From: Bacteroides congonensis
GTDB taxonomy: Bacteria > Bacteroidota > Bacteroidia > Bacteroidales > Bacteroidaceae
Direction: 5' to 3'
Length of the DNA stretch: 64,000 bases
Assembly (NCBI RefSeq): GCF_900130125.1
Contig: NZ_FQXY01000008.1
Coordinates: 450,301 to 514,300, forward strand
In this document: positions 39,912 through 49,342 of the stretch, piece by piece
Layout of the letters: each line of letters begins with the position of its first letter
Numbering within the stretch: position 1 is the first letter of the stretch
Made by a program: the position numbers and the translations under genes
The notes under the pieces: generated by a model
What the model was told of the DNA's origin: nothing
The model's database searches: none
The model's input: only the letters and a program-made list of their open reading frames with translations

Positions 39912-42764
39912 TTAGCTTCTTGATACTTGAAGTCCTTTGTCGGAAAGCGTCATGTCAACGAAGCGTGCACGCGGATTAGGGGCTTGTTCTGTCAGTATCC
40001 GGCGGATTTGCCCTGCGGCTTGCGGGTCTTTGGCTACCATATACAAGTAACCGCCACCCCCTGCACCGGGGAGTTTGTATCCTAATGTATAATCTTTGAT
40101 TTTCTCGATAATGGCTGCTACTGCCGGTGGATTCGTTCCGCAGTCCAATGCCTGGTTCTGTATCCAGGTCTTACCTACCAGATTGGCAAAATTGCTGAAG
40201 TTACTGCGTAGAATGGCTTCACTCATATCCATGGCGTGTGCTTTCATTTCAGCCAGTAAGCTCAGATGCATGCCCGAATTGAGGAACATGGAGCTGACGA
40301 TTTCGGCTAATATACCTTTGGCTGTACGGGTGATTCCCGTATAGTACAGCAAGTGGCAGTCTCGATAATCAGGATGGACAAAGAGTTGGTCGGGTAACCA
40401 GCGTACTAACGGGTTCTGTTCAAACCCTGCTTCGGATTGAAGCAGCTTGACACCGGAGAATACACCGCCGTATTGATCCTGCCAACCGCCGCCTGTGGTC
40501 AGGAGTTGTTCCAGTACTAATGTATAGCTGCAAATATCATTCTTGTCCCAAGCCAGTCCGCAGAAATCATTGATGGCTCCGAGAACGGTGGATGCCAGAA
40601 TGGAACTGGTTCCCAAACCTGAACCTGCCGGGATGGCAGCCAATAAGGTAATTTCTATTCCCGAACCGAAGGCTTTCAAATGTTCTTCCAATGAAGCGTA
40701 GCATTCGGCGGAGAATGCCGGTGCAAAGCCTGCCAGACTAAGCGCTGCTTTAGGAATGGAGAACGGTGAACCGACCTTCTTATAGTCTTGCAGTTCTTCA
40801 TAGTTCCTGATAATTTCCATTGCGGCCATGTCGATGGAGCGGAGTACGATGTGGTATTCTTTACAGGGTTTCACATAGACCTGTAATGGTGGCTGTCCGT
40901 TCAATTCGATGGCGAGGTTGACGACACTTCCGCCTGAATAAAGAGAGTAGGGTGGAGTATCCGTCCATCCCCCCGCGACATCAATCCGCACGGGGCTGCG
41001 TCCCCATACGATTTGGTCGGAATAGACGCTGAGTGCAGGACGGTTTTTACGCTCCGGCATAACTCCCAGCAAACCGTCACGAAGTAATTGGAAAGCTGCC
41101 TGTTCTTCCTTTTGGCAAGCATTGTCTCCACGTAATTTCATGATCCGTGCACGGAGCATCCGGTTGTGTATCCGAACCATTTGCGCGGCATCCTCTTTCA
41201 GAATGTCGGGAGTGTTTAAGTCAAATCGTACAAACTCATGGGCAGCATCCTGCAAATCGAGTTGGTAGAACACACTCTTTTCGTAGTTGGCAGCCAGTCC
41301 TTTCCAGTTCTCTTTGCGGAAACTGCTGCGCTGTGCATAGAGACGTTTCAGATTGGCACTTGCCGAAATCTCATCAGCGGAAACTTTCTCAGCTTTCAGC
41401 CAAAGTTCTTTTCCTTCTTCCTGTTGAGGTTCTGATGTCATCCAACGTATTAATATCCCTAATTCCTCTACGGAAGTTACTTTCGGGAAAATAGAAGCAG
41501 CCTGCAAATCGTCCGTGCGACCTTTTATGTCGTCCCACGTAATTCCTCTTTCTTCCATCCATTGTGGGAACGGGATATTGAGATAAGTAGTCGTCGCCTT
41601 TTCCAACGCTCCTTTGAATACATCATCCAAACCATACGGACGGGCTACGAAATTGTGTTCGCCGACAGGAATAATATCCACACAGACACCATCCGGCAGA
41701 GAGATGTCCCAATGATTCTCCGGTACTCCGGTAATGATTTGGCGGGAACCCAATTTCCAGCCTTTTCCTATATAACTGTTTTCTATCCAAAGATTGGCAT
41801 TATCGGCAGAAAGAGCCACCTGCGTGATGGAATTTTGAATAAAGATAGCCGGATTGGGTTTTACTTTCCGGTGCATGATTTTTCTTTGGTCGCGTACCTT
41901 GTCCTGTATGGACAGCGTCGAAGAAATCAGTTCATGGCTTGTGCCATAGTGATAAAATTCTCCACCGGGTAAAGGCAATATGGCCACGGACAGTTGGTTG
42001 ATTTCTTCATCTGCTGTCTTGGGATGCTCTCCCAAAGCCAGTCCGTAGTCTGAATATAAATCATAATAATGAATGTCGTCCGCTCCTTTTTTCAATGAAC
42101 GCTTCATCAATACTTCCACGGCGCGGTCACTCAGAATCCAAATGCCGATGTCCATCAGGAAAAGATGCGTTTTGGATAAACTCTCCAATTCTTCAAGCGA
42201 AGGTTTCTGCAACATGAAGTCGAGAACTTCCGGGCTCTTCCGGTCGGATACAAATACGCCGTGATGTGTTGCCAGCGAAGGGTTCACCCAAAGACCGTAA
42301 CACACTACATCTACATTGGGAATATCCTGCAACGGTTTTTCCGAACGGATATACACGTCTCCGCTGGCTATCAGGGTATTCAGCCCGGCGGGAGCCTGCT
42401 TCATGATTCTTTCGTATAGTGGAAGCTGTAATGACAGCAGATTCTGTCCCAGCTTTTGTCCCCGTTCCCAACTGAAAATAGGAATGGGAGTCAATATCTT
42501 ACCGGAAGGCCCGTAGCTTGGCAGCCGACGGCTTTGTCCGCCCGCATGAAGCAATATTCTCTTTTCGCGTCCTATCCAGTCACTAAAAGTGTCCTGAGGT
42601 GCGGATTCCTGATGGCAGGCTTGCAGCAGCCAGGTAGTTCCGCCGCCGGAACCCAGTTTGCTTCCAATGGGGTCTGACGTACAAAACCAGTCGGCATGAT
42701 TCACTTCTTCCAGTTCGTGAAAACAATGGATTAAGTTAGGTGGTAAGGATAGTAACTTTTGCAT
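39912..42764 (-). CDS. fkp: Bifunctional L-fucokinase / fucose-1-phosphate guanylyltransferase
   Basis: 950-residue enzyme that salvages free L-fucose to GDP-fucose in two steps. The N-terminal half is the guanylyltransferase (nucleotide-binding LLHAGGQSRRLPSYGPSGK near residue 70). The C-terminal third is a GHMP-type kinase with RIDVAGGWTDTPPYS, the ATP loop AIPAGSGLGTSSILAS and LPGAGGGGYLYMVA. Length is within one residue of B. fragilis Fkp as I recall it. GDP-fucose made here is used for capsule and for protein O-fucosylation in Bacteroides, giving host-like surface fucose. The HAD phosphatase gene lies 50 bp upstream on the same strand. Confidence 0.95.
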   Translation of the reverse strand: MQKLLSLPPNLIHCFHELEEVNHADWFCTSDPIGSKLGSGGGTTWLLQACHQESAPQDTFSDWIGREKRILLHAGGQSRRLPSYGPSGKILTPIPIFSWERGQKLGQNLLSLQLPLYERIMKQAPAGLNTLIASGDVYIRSEKPLQDIPNVDVVCYGLWVNPSLATHHGVFVSDRKSPEVLDFMLQKPSLEELESLSKTHLFLMDIGIWILSDRAVEVLMKRSLKKGADDIHYYDLYSDYGLALGEHPKTADEEINQLSVAILPLPGGEFYHYGTSHELISSTLSIQDKVRDQRKIMHRKVKPNPAIFIQNSITQVALSADNANLWIENSYIGKGWKLGSRQIITGVPENHWDISLPDGVCVDIIPVGEHNFVARPYGLDDVFKGALEKATTTYLNIPFPQWMEERGITWDDIKGRTDDLQAASIFPKVTSVEELGILIRWMTSEPQQEEGKELWLKAEKVSADEISASANLKRLYAQRSSFRKENWKGLAANYEKSVFYQLDLQDAAHEFVRFDLNTPDILKEDAAQMVRIHNRMLRARIMKLRGDNACQKEEQAAFQLLRDGLLGVMPERKNRPALSVYSDQIVWGRSPVRIDVAGGWTDTPPYSLYSGGSVVNLAIELNGQPPLQVYVKPCKEYHIVLRSIDMAAMEIIRNYEELQDYKKVGSPFSIPKAALSLAGFAPAFSAECYASLEEHLKAFGSGIEITLLAAIPAGSGLGTSSILASTVLGAINDFCGLAWDKNDICSYTLVLEQLLTTGGGWQDQYGGVFSGVKLLQSEAGFEQNPLVRWLPDQLFVHPDYRDCHLLYYTGITRTAKGILAEIVSSMFLNSGMHLSLLAEMKAHAMDMSEAILRSNFSNFANLVGKTWIQNQALDCGTNPPAVAAIIEKIKDYTLGYKLPGAGGGGYLYMVAKDPQAAGQIRRILTEQAPNPRARFVDMTLSDKGLQVSRS

Positions 42765-42814
42765 AGTAGAATCGATATTTTAAAGATAAACGTATTAATG
42801 AATGAAACAGATGC

Positions 42815-43489
42815 TTATATATCCAGATTGTCCCAAACTTCGCAAAGCGCTTGCATGGAAGGGAACAGTAAATCAGCTCCCGCATCCAGTAAAACCTGTC
42901 CGTCCAGCGGCCCTGTGTTTACGGCAATCGTGAAGATGCCCGCTTTGTGTCCGGCTTCCACTCCTAACGGAGCGTTTTCTATGACAACGGCTTCATCCGC
43001 TTTCAATCCGCCTTTTTTTAGCGCCATCAGATAAGGTTCAGGATGCGGCTTTCCGTATTTCACGTCGAAAGCCGTAACCATCAACTCCTTTTTGAACATT
43101 CCCGGAAAGTTGTGCTCCAACCGTTCAAGCAGCGAAAGCTGTCCCGAACCGGTCACGACCATAGGAACCAGTCCTTCACTCTTTATTTTTTGCAATAACT
43201 CCCATGCGCCGGGCATACGTTCCGCTTCCGCATACGAGTTGAACAGGACACTTTTCTCCTGATAGATACTTTCTATTTCTTCCTGGGTAGCTTCCCTGCC
43301 CAGTTCACGTTGGAATACGATGTTGATAGTGGCAGCTCCCGTCCGTCCTTCGTGCATATACGCTTCTTCGCGGCTGAGGGTGAGCCCGTGAGATTTCATT
43401 ACTTTATGCCAGGCTTCGGAATGGTAGGGCATGGAGTTGAAAAGTACTCCGTCCATGTCGAACAGGACGGCTTTCAGTTTCTTTTTCAT
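42815..43489 (-). CDS. HAD superfamily hydrolase, beta-phosphoglucomutase-like
   Basis: 224-residue HAD-IA protein with motif I DMDGVLFNS (nucleophile Asp and following Asp), motif II VVTGSGQ, motif III Lys in YGKPHPEPY, and motif IV VIENAPLGVEAG. The cap domain lies between residues 20 and 90. Such enzymes are sugar-phosphate phosphatases or beta-phosphoglucomutases; the cap loop does not settle which. It is upstream of fkp on the same strand, so a sugar-phosphate role is plausible. Confidence 0.85.
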   Translation of the reverse strand: MKKKLKAVLFDMDGVLFNSMPYHSEAWHKVMKSHGLTLSREEAYMHEGRTGAATINIVFQRELGREATQEEIESIYQEKSVLFNSYAEAERMPGAWELLQKIKSEGLVPMVVTGSGQLSLLERLEHNFPGMFKKELMVTAFDVKYGKPHPEPYLMALKKGGLKADEAVVIENAPLGVEAGHKAGIFTIAVNTGPLDGQVLLDAGADLLFPSMQALCEVWDNLDI

Positions 43490-43523
43490 ACTTGGTACGT
43501 CGTAGAATCTTTTTTCGTAATAC

Positions 43524-44333
43524 TTATTTTTTTATTATCATTTTCTCCAGTTCGGGCAGGGTGATGACTATATCATAGTGATTGCCGGATTCCGTACCGA
43601 TATATCTGTAAGCTATGCTTTTGTCGTTATTGATGCAAGTTTGCAGGAATAACTGGGTTGCCGGGTCGCCTTGTCCTGCCAGGTTGGCAACGATTCCTTT
43701 TTTCACCTCTTCCGCATTCGTTTCAATCTGACTGACGGGACATGCGTCTTCGTCTACTTTGCAGATATAAACAACCGATTCGTCGCTGAGTTCAATCTTC
43801 TCTATAAGAATCTCTTCACTTGCCTGCATCGGGAATTGCAGGTTCGCCATTTTCAGTTGCGCTTCAAGCTTGGCACGCTCGCTTTGTGACGGGTCGGATT
43901 CTGCTTTGAGAACTTCTTTCACTTCCTCGGGAGTGAGTTCGCAGACCGCCTCTTCACCGGAGTCTTTCCCTACAAACTTCATTTGAAGTCCTGCGTTACA
44001 TTCGGCTACCAGTTTAAGCATCTCTTTGACATCCTTCGCCGGGTTCCGGAACATAATCTTGATAGACTCTTTCATGCTTTCGGGGTTGTCCTTCAAGATG
44101 GCTATATCGGTAATACTCTCATTCATGTTGAGCGTGTACACTACATTGCTCCCGTCATAGGTGATGCTGGTAATCGTACCGACTTCTCCCATATCCATTG
44201 GGCATTGTTTGTTTGCAATAGCAACTACTGCTTTGAGTTTACTTTCCTGACAACTGCTGATTGATACCATCAATAATAACAAGCTACATAGTAGCACGAA
44301 CCCGTAGGATTTCTTTAGTAGATTTCGTTCCAT
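43524..44333 (-). CDS. Lipoprotein with duplicated domain, unknown function
   Basis: 269-residue predicted lipoprotein: N-terminal basic residues, hydrophobic stretch and lipobox ISSCQES (Cys28). The mature protein contains two similar halves. The first starts near residue 35 (ANKQCPMDMGEVGTITSI) and the second near residue 160 (ANLQFPMQASEEILIEKI). Each continues into a Val-Val/Tyr strand (NVVYTLNMNES versus SVVYICKVDED) and a helical segment, then a YxGTES- or GKDSGEE-like end. I do not assign a family. It lies 34 bp upstream of the HAD gene on the same strand. Confidence 0.7.
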   Translation of the reverse strand: MERNLLKKSYGFVLLCSLLLLMVSISSCQESKLKAVVAIANKQCPMDMGEVGTITSITYDGSNVVYTLNMNESITDIAILKDNPESMKESIKIMFRNPAKDVKEMLKLVAECNAGLQMKFVGKDSGEEAVCELTPEEVKEVLKAESDPSQSERAKLEAQLKMANLQFPMQASEEILIEKIELSDESVVYICKVDEDACPVSQIETNAEEVKKGIVANLAGQGDPATQLFLQTCINNDKSIAYRYIGTESGNHYDIVITLPELEKMIIKK

Positions 44334-44470
44334 TCTATTATTTTTTTTTAAGTTGAGTCGTTTTAAATCATCCCCATATACGAGGCAAAGATAACGATAA
44401 AAAATGAGAGATAAAGTAGAATGGCAAGATAGTTGTAAACAAGGCTGTTATGTGATTAACAACACAAATA

Positions 44471-44501
44471 TTTGCTGTTTAGAAGATTATGTGTATTTTT
44501 G
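44471..44501 (+). promoter_or_regulatory. Complete promoter for the DUF5035-like lipoprotein gene
   Basis: TTTG (44471-44474), a 19-bp spacer and TATTTTTG (44494-44501) fit the -33/-7 consensus; the start codon is 24 bp further on. Confidence 0.75.
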
Positions 44502-44525
44502 TAGCGTTATAAACTCGACGATAGC

Positions 44526-45032
44526 ATGAAAAAGAGAGTATTATTGTTGCTACCATTGTTTTTAGGCGCTTGTTCCAATAGTGGGGAAAGTCCTGTGATT
44601 AAGATCGAAAAGCTATATGTGAAGGCTGAACCGGACAGTGAAAAAGGAGAGGACTATGCTAATAAGATGGATGAGCTGCCGGCTTTGAAGGTGGGAGATA
44701 AGGTCGATGCGTTTTTATTTTTGGACGGAAACGGAGCGGAACTGAAAACTTTCAAGCTTCAGAAAGATAATGATGAGGCATTGGCTACCAAGCTCGTCTA
44801 TGAGAAAACTGAAGTGTCTACCGAAGGAAACCTGACGGATGAAGAGAATGGGCAGCTTCGTTTTAAAGACGGTGTGACGCAGACCCGGATTATGGTGCGG
44901 GCTACCATTGCACATGTGGATAAGAACGGTGATGTAAGACTGGAATTCTATCTTTCCTCTAAAGCTGAATGTGAAGGAGCACAAGAAGAAATCGGCTTAA
45001 AAACAAAAGTCGATGATGAAAAAGAAGAATAA
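44526..45032 (+). CDS. Lipoprotein of unknown function (possibly DUF5035)
   Basis: 168-residue predicted lipoprotein with signal peptide and lipobox LGACSNS (Cys16). The mature part looks like a beta-rich domain (PALKVGDKVDAFLFLDGNGAELKTF) ending in a Glu/Asp-rich tail. It recalls the Bacteroidetes DUF5035 family, but I am not certain. It is monocistronic with a strong promoter and a strong terminator, so probably well expressed. Confidence 0.68.
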   Translation: MKKRVLLLLPLFLGACSNSGESPVIKIEKLYVKAEPDSEKGEDYANKMDELPALKVGDKVDAFLFLDGNGAELKTFKLQKDNDEALATKLVYEKTEVSTEGNLTDEENGQLRFKDGVTQTRIMVRATIAHVDKNGDVRLEFYLSSKAECEGAQEEIGLKTKVDDEKEE

Positions 45033-45075
45033 AGGTAACGAAAAAGCATAAAAACAACTTTGGTACAGGATATAA

Positions 45076-45110
45076 AAAAAGAAGCGGTTTACAGAAAACC
45101 GCTTCTTTTT
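45076..45110. terminator. Bidirectional intrinsic terminator before pgi
   Basis: 15-bp stem AAAAAGAAGCGGTTT (45076-45090) with its complement at 45096-45110, A-run on one side and T-run on the other, between converging genes. Confidence 0.92.
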
Positions 45111-45131
45111 CTATATATAGACTTTATTCTA

Positions 45132-46469
45132 TTACAATTTAGCACGAATCGCTTTAGACTCTTCTTCGTAACCCGGTTTGTCAAGCAAAGCAAACATATT
45201 CTTCTTGTATGCTTCTACACCCGGTTGGTTGAACGGATTCACGCCCAGCAGATAACCGCTGATACCGCAAGCCTTTTCGAAGAAATACAGCAAACCTCCG
45301 ATATTGTATTCGCTCAATGAAGGGAGAACGATACGCATATTAGGTACGCCACCGTCTACGTGAGCCAGTTGAGTTCCCAGTTCAGCCATCTTGTTCACTT
45401 CGTCCACACGTTTGCCGGCTAAGAAATTCAGACCGTCCAGATTCGCTTCGTCAGAAGGAACTTCCAGTTTATGGTCTACCTTATCCAGTGAGATGACAGT
45501 CTCGAAGATAGAACGTTCACCTTCTTGAATCCATTGACCCATAGAGTGAAGGTCGGTAGAGAAGTCTACTGATGCGGGGAAAATACCCTTGTTGTCCTTG
45601 CCTTCTGATTCTCCGTAAAGCTGTTTCCACCATTCGCTTACATAATGCAGTTTCGGGCAGAAGTTGACGAGGATTTCGATCTTCTTTCCGTTTCTGTACA
45701 GTTCATTACGGGTAGCAGCGTAGATAGCAGCAGGGTTTTCGGCAAACGGAACGTCTGCGCCACATGCTTTTTCCATGTCGGCAGCACCGGCAACCAGTTG
45801 CTCAATATCGAATCCGGCAACAGCAATCGGCAGCAAACCAACCGGAGTCAGTACAGAGAAACGTCCGCCTACATTATCAGGGATGATGAATGTTTTGTAA
45901 CCTTCCTTGTCGGCAGTAACACGTGCAGCACCTTTCTTGGCGTCTGTAACGGCAACGATTACTTGTTTTGCAGTTTCTTTGCCGCGTTGGTCTTCACATT
46001 GCTTCTTCAACAGACGGAAAGCAAGCGCAGTTTCAGTTGTAGTTCCCGATTTAGAGATATTGATAACACCGAATTTCTTATCTTTCAGATATTCAGTAAG
46101 CTCATACAGATAATCTTCGCTGATATTGTGTCCGGCATAAATCATGACAGGAGCTGTTTTCTTTTCCTGCAACCAAATGAAACTGTTAGACAAAGCTTCG
46201 ATTACAGCACGTGCACCCAGGTAGCTACCACCGATACCGGCAACGATTACCACTTCGCAATTATCTCTCAATACTTTTGCGGTAGCGTTCAAATCAGCCA
46301 GATGTTCTTTGGTGATGGAAGAAGGCAGGTGTAACCATCCTAAGAAGTCATTTCCTTTGCCTGTTCCTTTTTCAAGCATTTCCTGTGCGGCTTTCACCTC
46401 TGCTTCGTAGGCAGAAACCTTTTCTTTGGAGATAAATCCAAAAGTCTTTTCAATGTTCAAGCTAATCAT
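45132..46469 (-). CDS. pgi: Glucose-6-phosphate isomerase
   Basis: 445-residue isomerase linking glucose-6-phosphate and fructose-6-phosphate; the short (bacterial/Bacillus-like) form. Visible signatures: [21 protein letters not shown] (phosphate-binding), [18 protein letters not shown], the active-site segment around [13 protein letters not shown], and the C-terminal [14 protein letters not shown] with the catalytic Lys. Last gene of the lysS-gpsA-pgi operon (18-bp gap to gpsA). Confidence 0.97.
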   Translation of the reverse strand: MISLNIEKTFGFISKEKVSAYEAEVKAAQEMLEKGTGKGNDFLGWLHLPSSITKEHLADLNATAKVLRDNCEVVIVAGIGGSYLGARAVIEALSNSFIWLQEKKTAPVMIYAGHNISEDYLYELTEYLKDKKFGVINISKSGTTTETALAFRLLKKQCEDQRGKETAKQVIVAVTDAKKGAARVTADKEGYKTFIIPDNVGGRFSVLTPVGLLPIAVAGFDIEQLVAGAADMEKACGADVPFAENPAAIYAATRNELYRNGKKIEILVNFCPKLHYVSEWWKQLYGESEGKDNKGIFPASVDFSTDLHSMGQWIQEGERSIFETVISLDKVDHKLEVPSDEANLDGLNFLAGKRVDEVNKMAELGTQLAHVDGGVPNMRIVLPSLSEYNIGGLLYFFEKACGISGYLLGVNPFNQPGVEAYKKNMFALLDKPGYEEESKAIRAKL

Positions 46470-46487
46470 ATCTTTCTTGTTTAAAGG

Positions 46488-47483
46488 TTATCTAAAAGAA
46501 TCAGTTAGTAATTTAATCTCAATCATAGGTGAGATACGTTCATACAGGATGTTGTACACAGCGTCCAGTATCGGCATATTGACGTGATGATGCTTGTTGA
46601 TTTCCTTGATACATTTCGTACCATAGTAACCTTCGGCAATCATCTCCATTTCAATCTGCGCACTCTTTACGGAATATCCTTTCCCTATCATCGAGCCGAA
46701 TGTCCGGTTACGGCTGAAGTTGGAGTATCCCGTCACCAGTAAGTCACCGAGATAAACAGATTCATCTACGTTTCTGTTCAGCGGGTGTACCGTATTCAGG
46801 AAACGGTTCATCTCCTGGATAGCGTTGGAAATCAGTACAGCCTGGAAGTTATCGCCGTATTTCAGTCCGCTGCAAATACCGGCGGCGATGGCATACACGT
46901 TTTTGAGCACCGAACTATATTCGATACCCGATACGTCGTCACTAACAGAGGTCTTGATAAAACTGCTTCCCAACCTGCGCGCGAAGATGCGTGCTTTGTC
47001 TTTGTCGGGGCAGGCGATGGTCAGATAAGAGAGGCGTTCCAGGGCTACTTCTTCCGCGTGGCAGGGGCCTGCCAGCACAGCTATGTTCTCGGGTGGTACG
47101 CCATATTCCTTTGTGAAGTATTCTGATACAATAATATTATCGTCGGGTACGATTCCTTTGATAGCGGTGATGATGAACTTATCCTTTATCTTCGTTTTCA
47201 GCTTTTTCAAGTGAGCCTTCAGATAAGGGGAAGGAGTGACGAAAATCAGCGTATCCGATTCTTTCACAACATCATTGATGTTGGAACTGAAAGAGATACG
47301 CTTGGTATCGAATTTCACTCCTGTCAGATAAGCCGGATTGTGTCCCAATCTCTTGAAATCAGCGATGCGGTCGTCGCGTCGCATATACCAATTGATAGAG
47401 TCTTCTTGAGCCAGACACATCTTCGCAATAGCCGTGGCCCAACTTCCACCGCCCATAATCGCTATCTTACCGGGTAATTTCAT
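46488..47483 (-). CDS. gpsA: Glycerol-3-phosphate dehydrogenase [NAD(P)+]
   Basis: 331-residue GpsA, which reduces dihydroxyacetone phosphate to sn-glycerol-3-phosphate for phospholipid synthesis. The N-terminal dinucleotide motif is IMGGGSWATAIAK; LAGPCHAEEV carries the family G-P-x-x-A-x-E pattern; the catalytic Lys is in SVLKNVYAIAAG; and NAIQEMNRF follows. Length is normal. Middle gene of the operon, 23 bp after lysS. Confidence 0.95.
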   Translation of the reverse strand: MKLPGKIAIMGGGSWATAIAKMCLAQEDSINWYMRRDDRIADFKRLGHNPAYLTGVKFDTKRISFSSNINDVVKESDTLIFVTPSPYLKAHLKKLKTKIKDKFIITAIKGIVPDDNIIVSEYFTKEYGVPPENIAVLAGPCHAEEVALERLSYLTIACPDKDKARIFARRLGSSFIKTSVSDDVSGIEYSSVLKNVYAIAAGICSGLKYGDNFQAVLISNAIQEMNRFLNTVHPLNRNVDESVYLGDLLVTGYSNFSRNRTFGSMIGKGYSVKSAQIEMEMIAEGYYGTKCIKEINKHHHVNMPILDAVYNILYERISPMIEIKLLTDSFR

Positions 47484-47506
47484 TTGTATGGTTTTGGATG
47501 AAGAAC

Positions 47507-49237
47507 TTATTTAATTTTCTGTATCCATTCAGTTACGTCGTTTACCGACGGATTGGTCAGTTCTAATTTGTATTTCTTGTTGATGCCGCAGATATCCTGG
47601 TGTAGCTTCTGCGCGTTGACATCTTTCATATCCTCTACCGTATTGTAGCCGGCTTTCTGAATAACCGGAACCCAGTCTTCAGCGATTCCCAGTTCCACGT
47701 ATTTGGCGGCTGCGTCTTTCTTTACCACCTTTTCCGGGCGCATTTGCGGGAAGAACAATACTTCCTGGATGGTAGTCTGTCCGGTCATTAACATAACCAG
47801 ACGGTCGATACCGATGCCGATACCCGATGTAGGAGGCATACCATATTGCAAAGAACGCAGGAAGTCCTGGTCGATAATCATTGCTTCGTCGTCACCCTTG
47901 TCAGCCAGACGCATCTGTTCTTTGAAGCGTTCTTCCTGGTCGAGCGGGTCATTCAATTCCGAGTAAGCGTTCGCCAGCTCCTTACCGTTCACCATCAACT
48001 CAAAACGTTCGGTCAGTCCCGGCTTGGAACGGTGCATCTTGGTTAGCGGAGACATTTCCACCGGATAATCGGTGATGAAAGTCGGCTGTATATAAGTACC
48101 TTCGCAGAATTCTCCGAAGATTTCATCAATCAGCTTGCCTTTACCCATCGTGTCGTCGATTTCTTCCATCTTCAGTTCCTTGCACACCTGGCGGATTTCT
48201 TCTTCGCTCATGCCGTTCAGGTCGTATCCTGTCTTTTCCTTGATAGCATCGAGGATAGGCAGACGGCGGTAAGGAGCCTTGAAACTGATAGTCTTTCCGT
48301 CAACAACGCTTTCCGTACAGCCGTTCACAGCGATACAGATACGTTCCAACAGCTTCTCGGTGAAGTTCATCATCCAGTTGTAATCCTTGTACTGAACATA
48401 AAGTTCCATACAGGTAAATTCCGGATTATGGGTTTTGTCCATACCTTCGTTACGGAAGTTCTTACCTATTTCATATACACCTTCAAAGCCACCTACAATC
48501 AGTCTCTTCAAATAAAGCTCTGTTGCGATGCGCAGATAAAGGTCAATATCCAGTGAGTTATGGTGCGTGATGAACGGACGTGCGCTTGCGCCGCCGGCAA
48601 TAGATTGCAGGATAGGAGTTTCCACTTCAGTGTATCCGGCTTCATCGAGAACGCTGCGCATTGTTTTCACTACAGTGGCACGCTTCAGGAATGTTTCTTT
48701 TACACCGTCGTTTACCACCAAGTCAACATACCGTTGGCGATAACGGAGTTCGGGGTCTTCAAAAGAGTCGTAAGCTACGCCATCCTTATATTTTACGATA
48801 GGCAGCGGTTTGAGAGACTTGGCAAGTACAGTCAGTTTCTTGGCATGAATACTGATTTCGCCCATCTGTGTGCGGAACACGAAGCCTTCGATACCTACAA
48901 AATCACCTAAGTCGAGCAGGCGTTTGAATACAGCGTTGTACAGTTCCTTGTCTTCTCCCGGACAGATGTCATCACGGGTGATGTACACCTGAATGCGACC
49001 TTTAGAGTCCTGCAATTCGATGAAAGAAGCCTTACCCATTACGCGGCGGCTCATGATACGTCCGGCTACGGAAACCTGGCGCGGTTCGTCCTCATCCTTG
49101 AATTCAGCTTTAATATCTGTAGAGAAAGCATTGGTTACATACTCTGCTGCAGGGTATGGGTCGATACCCATTGCACGAAGTTCATTCAGGCTGTTGCGTC
49201 GAATGATTTCCTGTTCACTTAGTTCTAGTATATTCAT
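47507..49237 (-). CDS. lysS: Lysyl-tRNA synthetase, class II
   Basis: 576-residue class II synthetase. The N-terminal OB-fold anticodon-binding domain (about 55-150, with [23 protein letters not shown]) is followed by the catalytic core. Motif 1 lies near [13 protein letters not shown], motif 2 is [20 protein letters not shown] and motif 3 is [15 protein letters not shown]. Beyond residue 500 there is a C-terminal extension of about 70 residues ([16 protein letters not shown] and following), with a helix-hairpin-helix look, as in other Bacteroidetes LysS. First gene of the lysS-gpsA-pgi operon. Confidence 0.96.
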   Translation of the reverse strand: MNILELSEQEIIRRNSLNELRAMGIDPYPAAEYVTNAFSTDIKAEFKDEDEPRQVSVAGRIMSRRVMGKASFIELQDSKGRIQVYITRDDICPGEDKELYNAVFKRLLDLGDFVGIEGFVFRTQMGEISIHAKKLTVLAKSLKPLPIVKYKDGVAYDSFEDPELRYRQRYVDLVVNDGVKETFLKRATVVKTMRSVLDEAGYTEVETPILQSIAGGASARPFITHHNSLDIDLYLRIATELYLKRLIVGGFEGVYEIGKNFRNEGMDKTHNPEFTCMELYVQYKDYNWMMNFTEKLLERICIAVNGCTESVVDGKTISFKAPYRRLPILDAIKEKTGYDLNGMSEEEIRQVCKELKMEEIDDTMGKGKLIDEIFGEFCEGTYIQPTFITDYPVEMSPLTKMHRSKPGLTERFELMVNGKELANAYSELNDPLDQEERFKEQMRLADKGDDEAMIIDQDFLRSLQYGMPPTSGIGIGIDRLVMLMTGQTTIQEVLFFPQMRPEKVVKKDAAAKYVELGIAEDWVPVIQKAGYNTVEDMKDVNAQKLHQDICGINKKYKLELTNPSVNDVTEWIQKIK

Positions 49238-49266
49238 TTCGTTACGTATTAACTCAATTTTGTGGG

Positions 49267-49274
49267 CAAAAATA
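49267..49274 (-). promoter_or_regulatory. -7 promoter element of lysS operon
   Basis: Minus-strand TATTTTTG (TAnnTTTG), 30 bp before the lysS start codon, back to back with the MATE promoter. Confidence 0.55.
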
Positions 49275-49315
49275 CGAAACTTTTCTCATATATCCCGTAA
49301 TCTGTCTCTTTTTTG

Positions 49316-49323
49316 TATCTTTG
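49316..49323 (+). promoter_or_regulatory. -7 promoter element of MATE gene
   Basis: TATCTTTG (TAnnTTTG), 20 bp before the ATG at 49343. Confidence 0.6.
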
Positions 49324-49342
49324 CGCCCTCAAACTAATAGGT

